Origin: Prevotella sp.
GTDB taxonomy: Bacteria; Bacteroidota; Bacteroidia; Bacteroidales; Bacteroidaceae
Direction: 5' to 3'
Length of the DNA stretch: 64,000 nucleotides
Assembly: GCA_017478025.1 (NCBI GenBank)
Contig: JAFVGZ010000003.1
Span: 124,001-188,000 of the forward strand
Shown: piece after piece, positions 48,373-56,592 of the stretch
Layout: every line of letters begins with the position of its first letter
Numbering within the stretch: position 1 is the first letter of the stretch
Notes under the pieces: model-generated
Database searches by the model: none
The model's input: the letters and a program-made list of their open reading frames with translations, nothing else
What the model was told of the DNA's origin: nothing
Program-made: the position numbers and the translations under genes

Positions 48373-48835
48373 GAAAGAGTGAGCAGCATATATGCAACTG
48401 CAGGAGAAGCAACTTTCAGACTTCTCACCCATACACGTTGAATTTTGCAGATTCTCAGATGGGTCGAAGCTTAATAGCTCTCCTCGATGTTGCCAATCTT
48501 TCTTGACTGACGGGACAAAGTTAAGCATATTCCATGAAAGGCGTATCATTGTGAGCTGTTTTTTTTATTATTGATGCAAAATATTCAGTAGAAAGGAGTT
48601 TTGCAAGTCCTTTTCTGTCCTTTTGCAAGTTTCCGTTTGATGATTGGCCGTATTTCTGTGAAGTAGGTAAAAGCAGAGATTCCTGTTTTCCGGGATTTGC
48701 ATCCTGTTTTTTGTATTGGGAATTTGGAGAGGATATAGGCAAAACGTAACAAAAAGACGTTGAAAGATTTTTATTTCTTAAAAAAAGAATTTTTGAGGAT
48801 TTTTTTTGTGTCTTTACAGCGTCAATATTATGGAT
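48373..48835. other. Gene-free stretch between the terminator and comM fragment 2
   Basis: No convincing gene. Two overlapping minus-strand frames of about 100 codons have low-complexity, unrecognised products and weak starts. The strong terminator at its end suggests a gene once lay here. The right copy of the flanking repeat begins at 48813. Confidence 0.55.
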
Positions 48836-48855
48836 GTTATGGAAGAATGTCGAGC
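48813..48855. repeat. Right degenerate direct repeat flanking the GH95-Fic cargo
   Basis: TTTACA, GTTATG and AGAATGTCGAGC (48844-48855) repeat the blocks at 37452-37496 in order. The last block is the broken 3' end of comM fragment 2. Confidence 0.5.
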
Positions 48856-49061
48856 GAGGCGGCATCGGGCTCGGCAAACTCGTGGAGCATGCGCTCGGTC
48901 ATCATGGCGTTGGAGTGGATACCCTTGTAAGGCTTGAAGCGTTCTTCCTGAATCTTTCGGGCGGCAATGACGCGCTCGCGGATGTTGGCTGACGGCTCAC
49001 CGGGTTTCATCTGCGAGAGTTGGGCGAAGGGCACGGCCTGGATTTCGCAGTGGATGTCTAT
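48843..49061 (-). pseudogene. ComM/YifB internal fragment 2
   Basis: Within a 93-codon frame (start at 49118), the part from residue 20 matches full-length ComM from the isoleucine of DRIDI to the DML segment, then breaks off. It reads IDIHCEIQAVPFA, as in fragment 1 and unlike IDIQVELAAVPFS of the intact gene. Both ends of comM and its ATPase are missing. Its codons are more GC-rich than those of fragment 1, so the fragments seem to come from different donors. Confidence 0.8.
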
Positions 49062-49150
49062 CTGTGCTGCGGTTTTATACGCCAAGAATTCTTGACAGAT
49101 ACTATTTGCATGAATCATTCTAGCTTCCTTTCTCCATGATTTCGTTTATG

Positions 49151-49522
49151 CTACTTCGCAATTCGTTTTAATAGCTGATATAATAAGCAGATTCCATTGG
49201 GGACAACTATTGGTAAGCAGGCAAAATAGCCAAGTGAGCCCTGAAAAACTAAAGAAATAAAAAGCGCAAATGCACACCATGGAATATTTGCAAAAAACAA
49301 TTTTTTCCAAGTATGAGTAGGAATGTCATTCACATCACAGGCTATTTTCATTGCAGGCAATAGAGAACGCATAATACAATATGATGCAATTATTATTATG
49401 TAGCTTATGCAAATGAAACAACCCCATAAATAATCTTCGCCTTCATATACTGGCCATATAAGCATAACGTATATAAAAGATAGAGTAAATTCCAAAATAT
49501 GAATAATTAATTGTTTACTCAT
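49151..49522 (-). CDS. Small membrane protein, unknown
   Basis: Starting at the ATG at 49522 this is 123 residues with four likely membrane helices (HILEFTLSFIYVMLIW, CFICISYIIIIASYCIM, ANIPWCAFALFISLVF, YFACLPIVVPNGICLL). A longer frame from 49588 would overlap the upstream gene and is less likely. No family is recognised. It is the last of three small genes between comM and comM fragment 2. Confidence 0.6.
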   Translation of the reverse strand: MSKQLIIHILEFTLSFIYVMLIWPVYEGEDYLWGCFICISYIIIIASYCIMRSLLPAMKIACDVNDIPTHTWKKLFFANIPWCAFALFISLVFQGSLGYFACLPIVVPNGICLLYQLLKRIAK

Positions 49523-49554
49523 CGGGGAAGAATATGTTTGATAATAGCAACTAA

Positions 49555-50070
49555 CTACCATTTTGCTTTGACTCCATTGCTGAGACATTTTGTTGCAAAT
49601 TTACTGCTATCTCTAAAACATTCAATTTGTGTATTGATAAAGTCTTCTACTGTCATCTTATTGGGATTGTACTTTTTGTTTAAGATATAGTATTTTCGCT
49701 GATTACTAATATGATTATTTGTCTTTGCAATTACCCAGTTATCATCAGATTTTGCATCAACAACATATTCTGCAAAGTTACCAATACTATCGTATTGATT
49801 CTCATAAGTGGGAATAAGTGGTTCACCGCTATAGCATGTATTTCCTTCTATTGTAGTACCATTAACTATAATTTTTCCACCTCCGTCCCATTCTAACATA
49901 TAAATATTGTTGCCAAGGTCATACGAACCATTATATTCTGACCATATCCAATCGGAAACATAAATTAAGAGCATAATTATGACAAAAACAGATGTTGTGA
50001 TTCCTAAGATCAGTAAGAACGTCTTACCGATAAAAACCATTGCTTTGTCTAAAAATTTGATCAAATTCAT
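49555..50070 (-). CDS. Membrane-anchored protein, unknown
   Basis: A 171-residue protein with one N-terminal membrane helix (LLILGITTSVFVIIMLLIYV) and a soluble remainder predicted outside the cytoplasm, containing a YYILNKKYNP segment. It faintly resembles DUF3997-type proteins, but this is not secure. Its ATG overlaps the stop of the frameshifted upstream gene (ATGA) and has a good Shine-Dalgarno site (AAGGAG), unusual here, so translation is coupled to that gene. Confidence 0.65.
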   Translation of the reverse strand: MNLIKFLDKAMVFIGKTFLLILGITTSVFVIIMLLIYVSDWIWSEYNGSYDLGNNIYMLEWDGGGKIIVNGTTIEGNTCYSGEPLIPTYENQYDSIGNFAEYVVDAKSDDNWVIAKTNNHISNQRKYYILNKKYNPNKMTVEDFINTQIECFRDSSKFATKCLSNGVKAKW

Positions 50071-50341
50071 CTCCTTAAAGTTCCAACACCATAATAATAA
50101 GTTTTAAAACCATGTATTTTAGGGTCTATTCCAAATAGAAAATTATTTGTTCGTATAAAGGAATCGCGTTTTGTACCACCACCAACATTCCAATCATAAT
50201 CAGTTGCACTTCCAGCATATCCGTTATTTCAGAGTACGCTTTGTCATAGTATTCGCTATTACTGTTGCTTTGTGCAAATAATGTTTGCAATGAGACAGTT
50301 ATACTAAGTATACTTAAAATGATATATCTTCTTGTTTCCAT
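50067..50341 (-). pseudogene. Small secreted protein gene with a frameshift
   Basis: The first frame, from ATG at 50341, gives a signal peptide (ILSILSITVSLQTLFAQS) and SNSEYYDKAYSEI, then degenerates. A second frame, entered near 50220, gives NGYAGSATDYDWNVGGGTKR and continues to …KTYYYGVGTLRR, ending at 50067-50069 in an ATGA overlap with the next gene. The second frame is clearly the natural end, so one or two bases were lost or gained between. No slippery site for programmed frameshifting is apparent. It may be a true pseudogene or a sequence error. Confidence 0.65.
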
Positions 50342-50383
50342 TTTGGGCTGCAAAAGTAATAATTTTATATTAAACGACCAAAT

Positions 50384-51931
50384 TTATATACCTCTTTCAG
50401 CCCAGTCGCCCCGGTCAAGGTTGCGATAGCCGATGGCTTCAGCAATGTGCATGGACTCTACTTTCTCTGAGCCGGCAAGGTCGGCGATGGTTCTTGCAAC
50501 TTTCAGGATGCGGCTGTATGCTCTTGCAGACAATTTCAGTCTTTCCATCGCCATACGCAACATATCCATAGATGCTGTGTCTGGCTCAGCGTACAGATGA
50601 AGCATTCTTTCGGTCATCTGGGCATTGCAATGTACTCCTTTTATGTCTTTAAAACGAGCCTCTTGAATTTGCCTTGCTTTAATAACACGTTCACGAATAA
50701 CAGACGATGGTTCTCCTGGTGCCATCTTACCTAAATCGGAAAAGGGGACCGCTGCTAGTTCAACCTGAATGTCGATACGGTCGAGTAACGGTCCGGATAT
50801 TTTGTTCATATACCTGTGTATCTGATAAGGGGTACATACGCAATCATGCGTAGGGTCACCGTAGTATCCGCAGGGGCAAGGATTGGCGCTGGCAACGAAC
50901 ATGAACGATGAGGGGAACTGGGCTGTGTATTTGGCACGTGCTATGGTTATGGTACGATCTTCCAAGGGCTGACGAAGAACCTCAAGCGTTGTTTTGTTGA
51001 ACTCCGGCAGTTCATCAAGAAAGAGAACTCCGTTGTGAGCCAAACTTATTTCTCCAGGAGTTGGATTATTTCCTCCACCAACGAGAGCTGCTTGTGAGAT
51101 GGTGTGATGGGGCGCACGAAACGGACGTACGGAGATAAGTCCCTGTCTGTCACCTATTTTTCCTGCAACAGAGTGAATCTGTGTTGTCTCAAGGCTTTCA
51201 GCCAATGAGAGTGGTGGCAGAATGGTGGGAAGGCGCTTTGCCATCATACTTTTGCCTGAGCCAGGAGGACCAATCATAATCATGTTATGACCACCTGCTG
51301 CGGCAATTTCCATCGCTCGTTTTACGCTTTCCTGACCACGGACATCCGCAAAATCGAGGTCAAAGGAGTATTGTTGAGAGTAGAAAACGGCACGTGTGTC
51401 GTATTCCACGGGGGTGGCGTTGCGCTGATCGGCAAGGAATGAGATAACGTCTGTGAGTGTCTCCATTCCATATACCTCAAGGTTGTTGACTACTGCTGCT
51501 TCAAGTTCGTTTGCCTTTGGAACAATAAGTCCCTTGAATTTCTCCTTGCGTGCATGTATGGAGATAGGAAGAGCGCCTGTTATAGGTTTTAGTGTGCCGT
51601 CAAGACCGACTTCTCCAAGAAGCATGTACTCATCCAAATGCGTTGGAGGAATGTCGCCGTTAGCCGCAAGTATGGCAATTGCTATAGGCAGGTCATAGGC
51701 TGATCCTTCCTTTCGCAGGTTTGCTGGAGACAGATTGATGGTGATAGCCTTATTGGGCAGTTTGTATCCGGAGTAGCGATAGGCTGTCCTGATGCGGCTG
51801 AGACTTTCCTTGACAGCCTCGTCGCCGAGACCGGTGAGTGAGAGTGCCTGCCCTATATCTACAGAACATTCAACCGTTACGGAATTTACGATAAGTCCGT
51901 TGACTGCAGCACAATGGGTTTTGACAAACAT
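50384..51931 (-). CDS. comM: ComM/YifB family Mg-chelatase-like ATPase, full length
   Basis: A complete 515-residue protein: an N-terminal Lon-protease-like fold domain (1-170), an AAA+ core with Walker A GPPGSGKS near 219 and Walker B GVLFLDELPEF, a four-cysteine zinc-like segment (NPCPCGYYGDPTHDCVC), and the C-terminal domain from DRIDI (384-388) to the end. ComM is a hexameric helicase that extends branch migration when DNA taken up by transformation is integrated. It is the last gene of the minus-strand housekeeping run, and its 3' end borders the accessory region with partial comM copies. A GATGAGR heptamer array lies just upstream. Confidence 0.94.
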   Translation of the reverse strand: MFVKTHCAAVNGLIVNSVTVECSVDIGQALSLTGLGDEAVKESLSRIRTAYRYSGYKLPNKAITINLSPANLRKEGSAYDLPIAIAILAANGDIPPTHLDEYMLLGEVGLDGTLKPITGALPISIHARKEKFKGLIVPKANELEAAVVNNLEVYGMETLTDVISFLADQRNATPVEYDTRAVFYSQQYSFDLDFADVRGQESVKRAMEIAAAGGHNMIMIGPPGSGKSMMAKRLPTILPPLSLAESLETTQIHSVAGKIGDRQGLISVRPFRAPHHTISQAALVGGGNNPTPGEISLAHNGVLFLDELPEFNKTTLEVLRQPLEDRTITIARAKYTAQFPSSFMFVASANPCPCGYYGDPTHDCVCTPYQIHRYMNKISGPLLDRIDIQVELAAVPFSDLGKMAPGEPSSVIRERVIKARQIQEARFKDIKGVHCNAQMTERMLHLYAEPDTASMDMLRMAMERLKLSARAYSRILKVARTIADLAGSEKVESMHIAEAIGYRNLDRGDWAERGI

Positions 51932-51940
51932 ATATTATAG

Positions 51941-51968
51941 ATGAGGGATGAGAGATGAGAGATGAGGT
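51941..51968. repeat. Four GATGAGR heptamers
   Basis: Units at 51941, 51948, 51955 and 51962 with a seven-base period fill the gap between engB and comM. The position before the comM start could affect translation if copy number varies. Confidence 0.65.
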
Positions 51969-51970
51969 GG

Positions 51971-52582
51971 TTAGGGTTGTATAATCTGTTGGATGTATGT
52001 GAGGAGTTCTTCACGACCTTGTTTCTTTTCTGAAGAGGTGATGAAATAAGGTGGTAGGGACTCCCATGTTTCGAGCAATGACTGCATGTATTTTTCTGCA
52101 TTTTGTCTGGCTCTTACTGGGCCCAACTTATCGGCCTTGGTGAAGACGATGCTGAATGGGATACCGTTTTCTCCAAGCCAGTTGATGAATTCCATGTCTA
52201 TCTTCTGTGGGTCATGACGCAGGTCTATGAGAAGGAATACGTTGACGAGCTGCTCACGCTGTAGGATATAGGTGTTGATGATGCGCTGTATGTCCTGCTG
52301 CACACTCTTTGAGCGTTTGGCAAAGCCATAGCCAGGAAGGTCAACGATGTAGTAGATATCGTCAACAAGGAAATGATTGATAAGAAGGGTTTTGCCAGGA
52401 GTGGCGCTGGTTTTTGCCAGTCCCTTCTTATTGGCCAACATGTTTATGAGACTTGACTTACCGACATTACTGCGTCCAATGAAAGCAAATTCGGGACGCG
52501 TGTCTGTCGGACATTGTGAGATATTGGCAGATGATGTTATGAAGGTAGTGTTCAAAGGATTGAATGAATTAAAGTCCCCCAT
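51971..52582 (-). CDS. engB: Ribosome biogenesis GTPase EngB/YsxC
   Basis: A 203-residue single-domain GTPase needed for large ribosomal subunit assembly. G1 is [15 protein letters not shown]3 DLPGYG and G4 TKAD. A short basic C-terminus follows. It lies 39 bases before comM and 37 after cmk. Confidence 0.94.
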   Translation of the reverse strand: MGDFNSFNPLNTTFITSSANISQCPTDTRPEFAFIGRSNVGKSSLINMLANKKGLAKTSATPGKTLLINHFLVDDIYYIVDLPGYGFAKRSKSVQQDIQRIINTYILQREQLVNVFLLIDLRHDPQKIDMEFINWLGENGIPFSIVFTKADKLGPVRARQNAEKYMQSLLETWESLPPYFITSSEKKQGREELLTYIQQIIQP

Positions 52583-52636
52583 CTCCCCCCCTATAGGAGG
52601 GAGAGACGTGAGCTGCGAATTATGAATTATGAATTA
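52572..52636. repeat. Composite intergenic repeat, copy B
   Basis: A C-run and G-run (CCCCCC…GGAGGGAGAG) followed by GTGAGCTGCG and AATTATG heptamers (52618-52636). It shares order and sequence with the copy at 53310-53400 and, inverted, with 31189-31330. It overlaps the ends of engB and cmk. Confidence 0.65.
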
Positions 52637-53303
52637 ACTTCTCTGCTTGCTGCAGGAGCCATTGTTGTTGCTGAGGTATTGTCATGTCAGAGTTGTCGAG
52701 CAACAGGGCATCGGGAGCTTGCCTCAATGGGGACACTTCTCTGTGGGAGTCTATGTAATCACGTTCCTGAACGTTTTTCAGTATGTCCTGATAGTCGGCC
52801 TGCATGCCTTTTGCTTTCAGTTCGTCATAGCGTCGCTGCGCCCTGACTTCTGCCCTTGCTGTGACAAATATCTTCAGTTCGGCATGAGGGAATACGGTGG
52901 TTCCGATGTCACGCCCGTCCATAACGATATTGTTGCCCTCAGCCATCAAGCGTTGTTGTGCTACCATTGCCTCTCGTACGAAAGGAATAGCAGCGATGAC
53001 AGACACATTGTTGCTGACCTGCATGGTACGTATCTCTGTTTCCACACATTCATTGTCTATATAGGTTTCGGGAAGACCTGTCTGTGTGTTGAGTTTGAAA
53101 GACACTTTGATGTCAGGCATTGCGCTGCTGAGTTTTTGCGTGTCTGCCTGACCATCGGTTATTATGCCGTTACGCATGCAGTAGAGTGTTACTGCACGAT
53201 ACATTGCTCCGGTATCTACATAAATAAATCCCAGTTGCCTGGCGAGTGTTTTGGCCATGGTGCTCTTACCGCACGAGGAGTGGCCGTCTATTGCTATTAC
53301 CAT
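52620..53303 (-). CDS. cmk: Cytidylate kinase
   Basis: Cmk, 227 residues, phosphorylates CMP and dCMP. The P-loop is [12 protein letters not shown] near the N-terminus; [11 protein letters not shown] and [12 protein letters not shown] are family segments, and the late [12 protein letters not shown] motif is present. It lies between repeat copies B and C. Confidence 0.95.
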   Translation of the reverse strand: MVIAIDGHSSCGKSTMAKTLARQLGFIYVDTGAMYRAVTLYCMRNGIITDGQADTQKLSSAMPDIKVSFKLNTQTGLPETYIDNECVETEIRTMQVSNNVSVIAAIPFVREAMVAQQRLMAEGNNIVMDGRDIGTTVFPHAELKIFVTARAEVRAQRRYDELKAKGMQADYQDILKNVQERDYIDSHREVSPLRQAPDALLLDNSDMTIPQQQQWLLQQAEKLIHNS

Positions 53304-53309
53304 ATCAAA

Positions 53310-53400
53310 CGAATTAAAGCCCCCTCAACTCCCCCACCAGAGGGGGGGAGGGATGTGAGCGGCGAATTATGAATTAAGAATTATGAATTATGCATTATTA
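53310..53400. repeat. Composite intergenic repeat, copy C
   Basis: GCCCCCTCAACTCCCCC, a short loop, GGGGGGGAGGGA, GTGAGCGGCG and AATTATG-type heptamers. The C-run and G-run can pair as a hairpin. Simple AT repeats (TTATTAATAATTAATTATT) continue into the end of ispH. Confidence 0.65.
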
Positions 53401-53411
53401 ATAATTAATTA

Positions 53412-54272
53412 TTAATTATTAATATGTTTCTCTACTTGTTCCATGAGCCATTTTGGTGTGCTGGTGGCGCCGCAGATTCCAACTCGATTTGCACCGGCGA
53501 GCCATGATGGCTGTATCTCTTCGGGTTTCTCTATGAGGTAGCTGTTAGGGTTGTGAGCTTTGCATGCCTCATAGAGTATCTTGCCGTTACTGCTCTTTGC
53601 TCCGCTTACGAAGAGTATCACATCATGACGTATGGCAAACTCACAGATGTGTTCCATCCTGTTTGCCACCTGTCTGCAAATGGTGTCGTAGCTCTGGAAT
53701 GTGGCATCGGGTGAGATATGCTCCTGACAGTACTTTATGATGATATGAAACTCATCGAGCGATTTCGTTGTCTGGCTGTAGAGGTAGATGTCATGACTGA
53801 AGTCTAAGAACTCTGCATCCTGAGGCTGTTCTATCACTATTGCCTTTCCTTCTGTCTGCCCCAATAGCCCCAGAACCTCCGCATGACCTTTCTTTCCAAA
53901 GATTACGATATTTCCCCGTCTGCCGCTCTCTTGCATCTCCAGATACTTGTTCTTTATGCGTTTTTGCAAGGCGAGTACCACAGGGCACGTAGCATCGTAT
54001 ATGGTGATGTCGTTTTGCTGAGCGATGAGATAGGTTGAGGGAGGCTCGCCATGAGCTCTCAGCAGCACGGATGCGTTGTGCATCTCACGCAAGTCTTTAT
54101 GGTCTATGGTCCTTAGCCCCATCTTGTGAAGCCTGTCACATTCTATACCATTGTGCACTATGTCACCAAGACAGTTGAGACGCTCACCAGAACGGAGTAT
54201 CTCCTCTGCCCTCTCTATGGCGCGCGTTACGCCAAAGCAGAAGCCTGATCCACTATCGATTTCTATTACCAC
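53412..54272 (-). CDS. ispH: HMBPP reductase
   Basis: IspH, 286 residues, is the iron-sulfur enzyme that makes IPP and DMAPP at the end of the MEP pathway. The three cluster cysteines are in GFCFGV, DATCPVV and DTICRQVANR. AHGEPPS and SGAKSSNG form the substrate pocket. The start is GTG at 54272 (MVIEIDSGSGFCFG). An octamer repeat covers the start codon and the region before it. Confidence 0.93.
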   Translation of the reverse strand: MVIEIDSGSGFCFGVTRAIERAEEILRSGERLNCLGDIVHNGIECDRLHKMGLRTIDHKDLREMHNASVLLRAHGEPPSTYLIAQQNDITIYDATCPVVLALQKRIKNKYLEMQESGRRGNIVIFGKKGHAEVLGLLGQTEGKAIVIEQPQDAEFLDFSHDIYLYSQTTKSLDEFHIIIKYCQEHISPDATFQSYDTICRQVANRMEHICEFAIRHDVILFVSGAKSSNGKILYEACKAHNPNSYLIEKPEEIQPSWLAGANRVGICGATSTPKWLMEQVEKHINN

Positions 54273-54301
54273 GGATTCACGGATTTACGGATTCACGGAT
54301 T
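54270..54301. repeat. Four octamer repeats over the ispH start
   Basis: Units of YACGGATT at 54270, 54278, 54286 and 54294. On the minus strand each ends in GTG or GTA, and the last GTG is the ispH start codon. The period of eight would shift frame if copy number changed upstream of an alternative start. Confidence 0.65.
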
Positions 54302-54324
54302 ATCGAAATGCCGAAATTTCAAAA

Positions 54325-55446
54325 TTATGCATTGGAAGCGCTGAGGGATGCAGTCAGCGTTTTGTAGTATGTGTCCAGCAGTTCTGCTGCTGCCATGAAG
54401 CTGGTTTTCTGACCGGCCTGAACAGCCTCTTCTGCCGCTTCCAGCCCTTCTGCTATGACAGGGTTGTTGTAGAAACGGTTTCTAAGGGTATTTTCTATCG
54501 TCTCATACATCCAGTATTTGTTCTGCTGATGCCTGCGATAGTCAAAGTAACCGTTTTCTTTCACGAAGTCAACATATTCGTATATCATGTCAAACACTTC
54601 CTTGATGCCATAACCATAGAAGCCTGAATAGGTGAGCACCTTCCTGTCCCACCCACTCTCCGGCATTGGGAAGAAATGCAGGGCGTTACGGAAGTTCTGA
54701 GCCGCCATCTTACACTTTTCCACGTTGTCACCGTCACACTTGTTGATGACGATACCGTCTGAGATTTCCATTATGCCGCGCTTGATGCCCTGAAGTTCAT
54801 CTCCCGTACCGGCTACCTGTATGAGAAGGAAGAAATCGACCATGGAGTGACAGGCAGTCTCGCTCTGTCCTACGCCTACGGTCTCAATGAATATCTTGTC
54901 ATATCCGGCTGCTTCGCAGAGTATTACGGTTTCGCGTGTCTTGCGGGCAACACCACCCAGAGATCCAGCCGATGGTGAAGGGCGTATGTATGCGTCAGGA
55001 TGCTGGGAGAGTTTCTCCATGCGTGTCTTGTCACCCAGGATGGAGCCCTTGCTACGCTCTGACGAGGGGTCTATGGCCAGCACGGCCAGCTTGCCGCCAA
55101 AGCGGTCAAGCACATGGATGCCGAACTCATCAATACTCGTGGATTTGCCCGCTCCGGGCACTCCGCTGATGCCTATACGCACAGATTTTCCGCTATAAGG
55201 CAAACAGCGCTCTATGACCTGCTGAGCCTTCTCCTGGTGTTCGGGAATGACACTCTCAATAAGCGTCACAGCCTGAGACAGCATCGTCACATTGCCTGCC
55301 AGAATGCCATCGACCATCTCATCAACGCTATACTGTTTGCGCTGAAAACGTCTGCGGTTCAGGTAGGGGTTTATACTGGAGGGCTGCGCTACGCCATCGT
55401 TGACCTGCAGGCCTTTATATTCGTTGTCGTTCTCTGGATGATACAT
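54325..55446 (-). CDS. meaB: Methylmalonyl-CoA mutase chaperone GTPase MeaB
   Basis: A 373-residue MeaB/ArgK-type G3E GTPase that protects and reactivates B12-dependent methylmalonyl-CoA mutase. The P-loop is ISGVPGAGKSTSIDEF; the downstream segments are LAIDPSSERSKGSILGDKTRM, ETVGVGQSE and the base-specificity NKCDGDN. The C-terminal arm is helical. The mutase genes are not in the window. It fits the succinate-propionate metabolism of Bacteroidales. Confidence 0.92.
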   Translation of the reverse strand: MYHPENDNEYKGLQVNDGVAQPSSINPYLNRRRFQRKQYSVDEMVDGILAGNVTMLSQAVTLIESVIPEHQEKAQQVIERCLPYSGKSVRIGISGVPGAGKSTSIDEFGIHVLDRFGGKLAVLAIDPSSERSKGSILGDKTRMEKLSQHPDAYIRPSPSAGSLGGVARKTRETVILCEAAGYDKIFIETVGVGQSETACHSMVDFFLLIQVAGTGDELQGIKRGIMEISDGIVINKCDGDNVEKCKMAAQNFRNALHFFPMPESGWDRKVLTYSGFYGYGIKEVFDMIYEYVDFVKENGYFDYRRHQQNKYWMYETIENTLRNRFYNNPVIAEGLEAAEEAVQAGQKTSFMAAAELLDTYYKTLTASLSASNA

Positions 55447-55447
55447 A

Positions 55448-56527
55448 TTATCTTCTTACTTCAATGATTACTTTCTGATTGTCGGGATCATTTGTTATCA
55501 TAAGGATACGCGGACGTGTGCGCCACTTACGCAATTCCTTTCCCTTGGCAGATACCTTGAGTTTGGTGGACATTCCGGGTTCCAGTTTTTGCTGACCTAA
55601 CTCAACCTGTATGCCAGGGGAGAACAGCTGCAGTTTTGATATTTCAAGAGTCGTGCGTCCTGTATTGGTCAAGACGAGCTCATCCTTAGCCTTTGACTTT
55701 GTCTGTAGCTCCGTCAGGTTTATCTCTCTTGCCGACATTGACAGACGGGGGGCATTTGCCCGTTTCAGCCCACTACTCTTCAGCGATGGCGGCAACAGCA
55801 CTACAGAGACAGGAAGCTCTTTCTCAGACGAAATCTTGTCTGCGCTGTTTTTGCCCAGATAGACGGTGGACTGTATGAGTCCGTAGTCGTGCAGATCCTT
55901 TGAGTTGAGTATTACACGCATCGTGCCTTTCTGCTTCGGGGCAAGGACGCGCGGGCTCATCTCTGTCTTCATGTAGGAAGGGAGACGCAACAGGACGGGG
56001 GTGACATTCTGACCAGAGGAATTGAAAATATGAATCTCCTTCACCAGTCGCTGTCCCTTGTTCACATCATCAAACTCCAAGGCGTCAGCATCGACATACA
56101 GAGCCCCCATTTTGTGGGGATACTCACCTGTGTAGTCTATTATCTTTGTCACAACCTGACCATGCATGAGCACCTCTGTGGGCAGTTCTGAAGAAGAGTC
56201 AAATACTCTCATCACACGGTCAAAGTGTCCCAGCTGCTTTGCGTCAAAGAGTACGGTTATCTGTGTCGTAGCTCCCGGAGCTATGGGATCTTGGGCATAC
56301 TTTGCTTGAGTGCATCCACAACTTGTTTCCACGCCTGTGATACGGACCGTATCAGCACTTGCGTTTCGCATCTCTACGGTTATGGCAGTAGGTTGTTTGA
56401 ACAGCATCTGTCCACATTCCATTTCGCCCTGCAGGGTCTGAAGTGACTGTGCATGAAGACTGGCAGCATGGGGCAACAGCATCATACCCCCCAGCATCAG
56501 GAAACGTGATATCTTTTTATTCTTCAT
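55448..56527 (-). CDS. Exported DUF1573 protein
   Basis: A 359-residue protein with a signal peptide (about 1-26, ending HAASLHAQ). The DUF1573 domain (about 30-130) holds the typical VETSCGCTQA cysteine segment, an immunoglobulin-like fold common in Bacteroidetes surface or periplasmic proteins. A second beta-rich domain follows. The molecular role is unknown. It ends one base before the meaB start. Confidence 0.85.
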   Translation of the reverse strand: MKNKKISRFLMLGGMMLLPHAASLHAQSLQTLQGEMECGQMLFKQPTAITVEMRNASADTVRITGVETSCGCTQAKYAQDPIAPGATTQITVLFDAKQLGHFDRVMRVFDSSSELPTEVLMHGQVVTKIIDYTGEYPHKMGALYVDADALEFDDVNKGQRLVKEIHIFNSSGQNVTPVLLRLPSYMKTEMSPRVLAPKQKGTMRVILNSKDLHDYGLIQSTVYLGKNSADKISSEKELPVSVVLLPPSLKSSGLKRANAPRLSMSAREINLTELQTKSKAKDELVLTNTGRTTLEISKLQLFSPGIQVELGQQKLEPGMSTKLKVSAKGKELRKWRTRPRILMITNDPDNQKVIIEVRR

Positions 56528-56592
56528 ATAAGTATAATAGTCTTTGTTGTTGTGTCTATGATTCTACGCGGGGTTGAGATAACCTCTCGCCC

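Noticed and set aside
48521..48877. 118-codon minus-strand ORF upstream of the fic terminator
   Set aside because: Product is lysine-rich and unrecognised, and it overlaps comM fragment 2 in another frame. The terminator suggests a lost gene, but this ORF is not convincing.
36793..50341. Complete transposon or integrative element
   Set aside because: No transposase, integrase, relaxase or clear terminal inverted repeats were found; only fragments and degenerate direct repeats support mobility.
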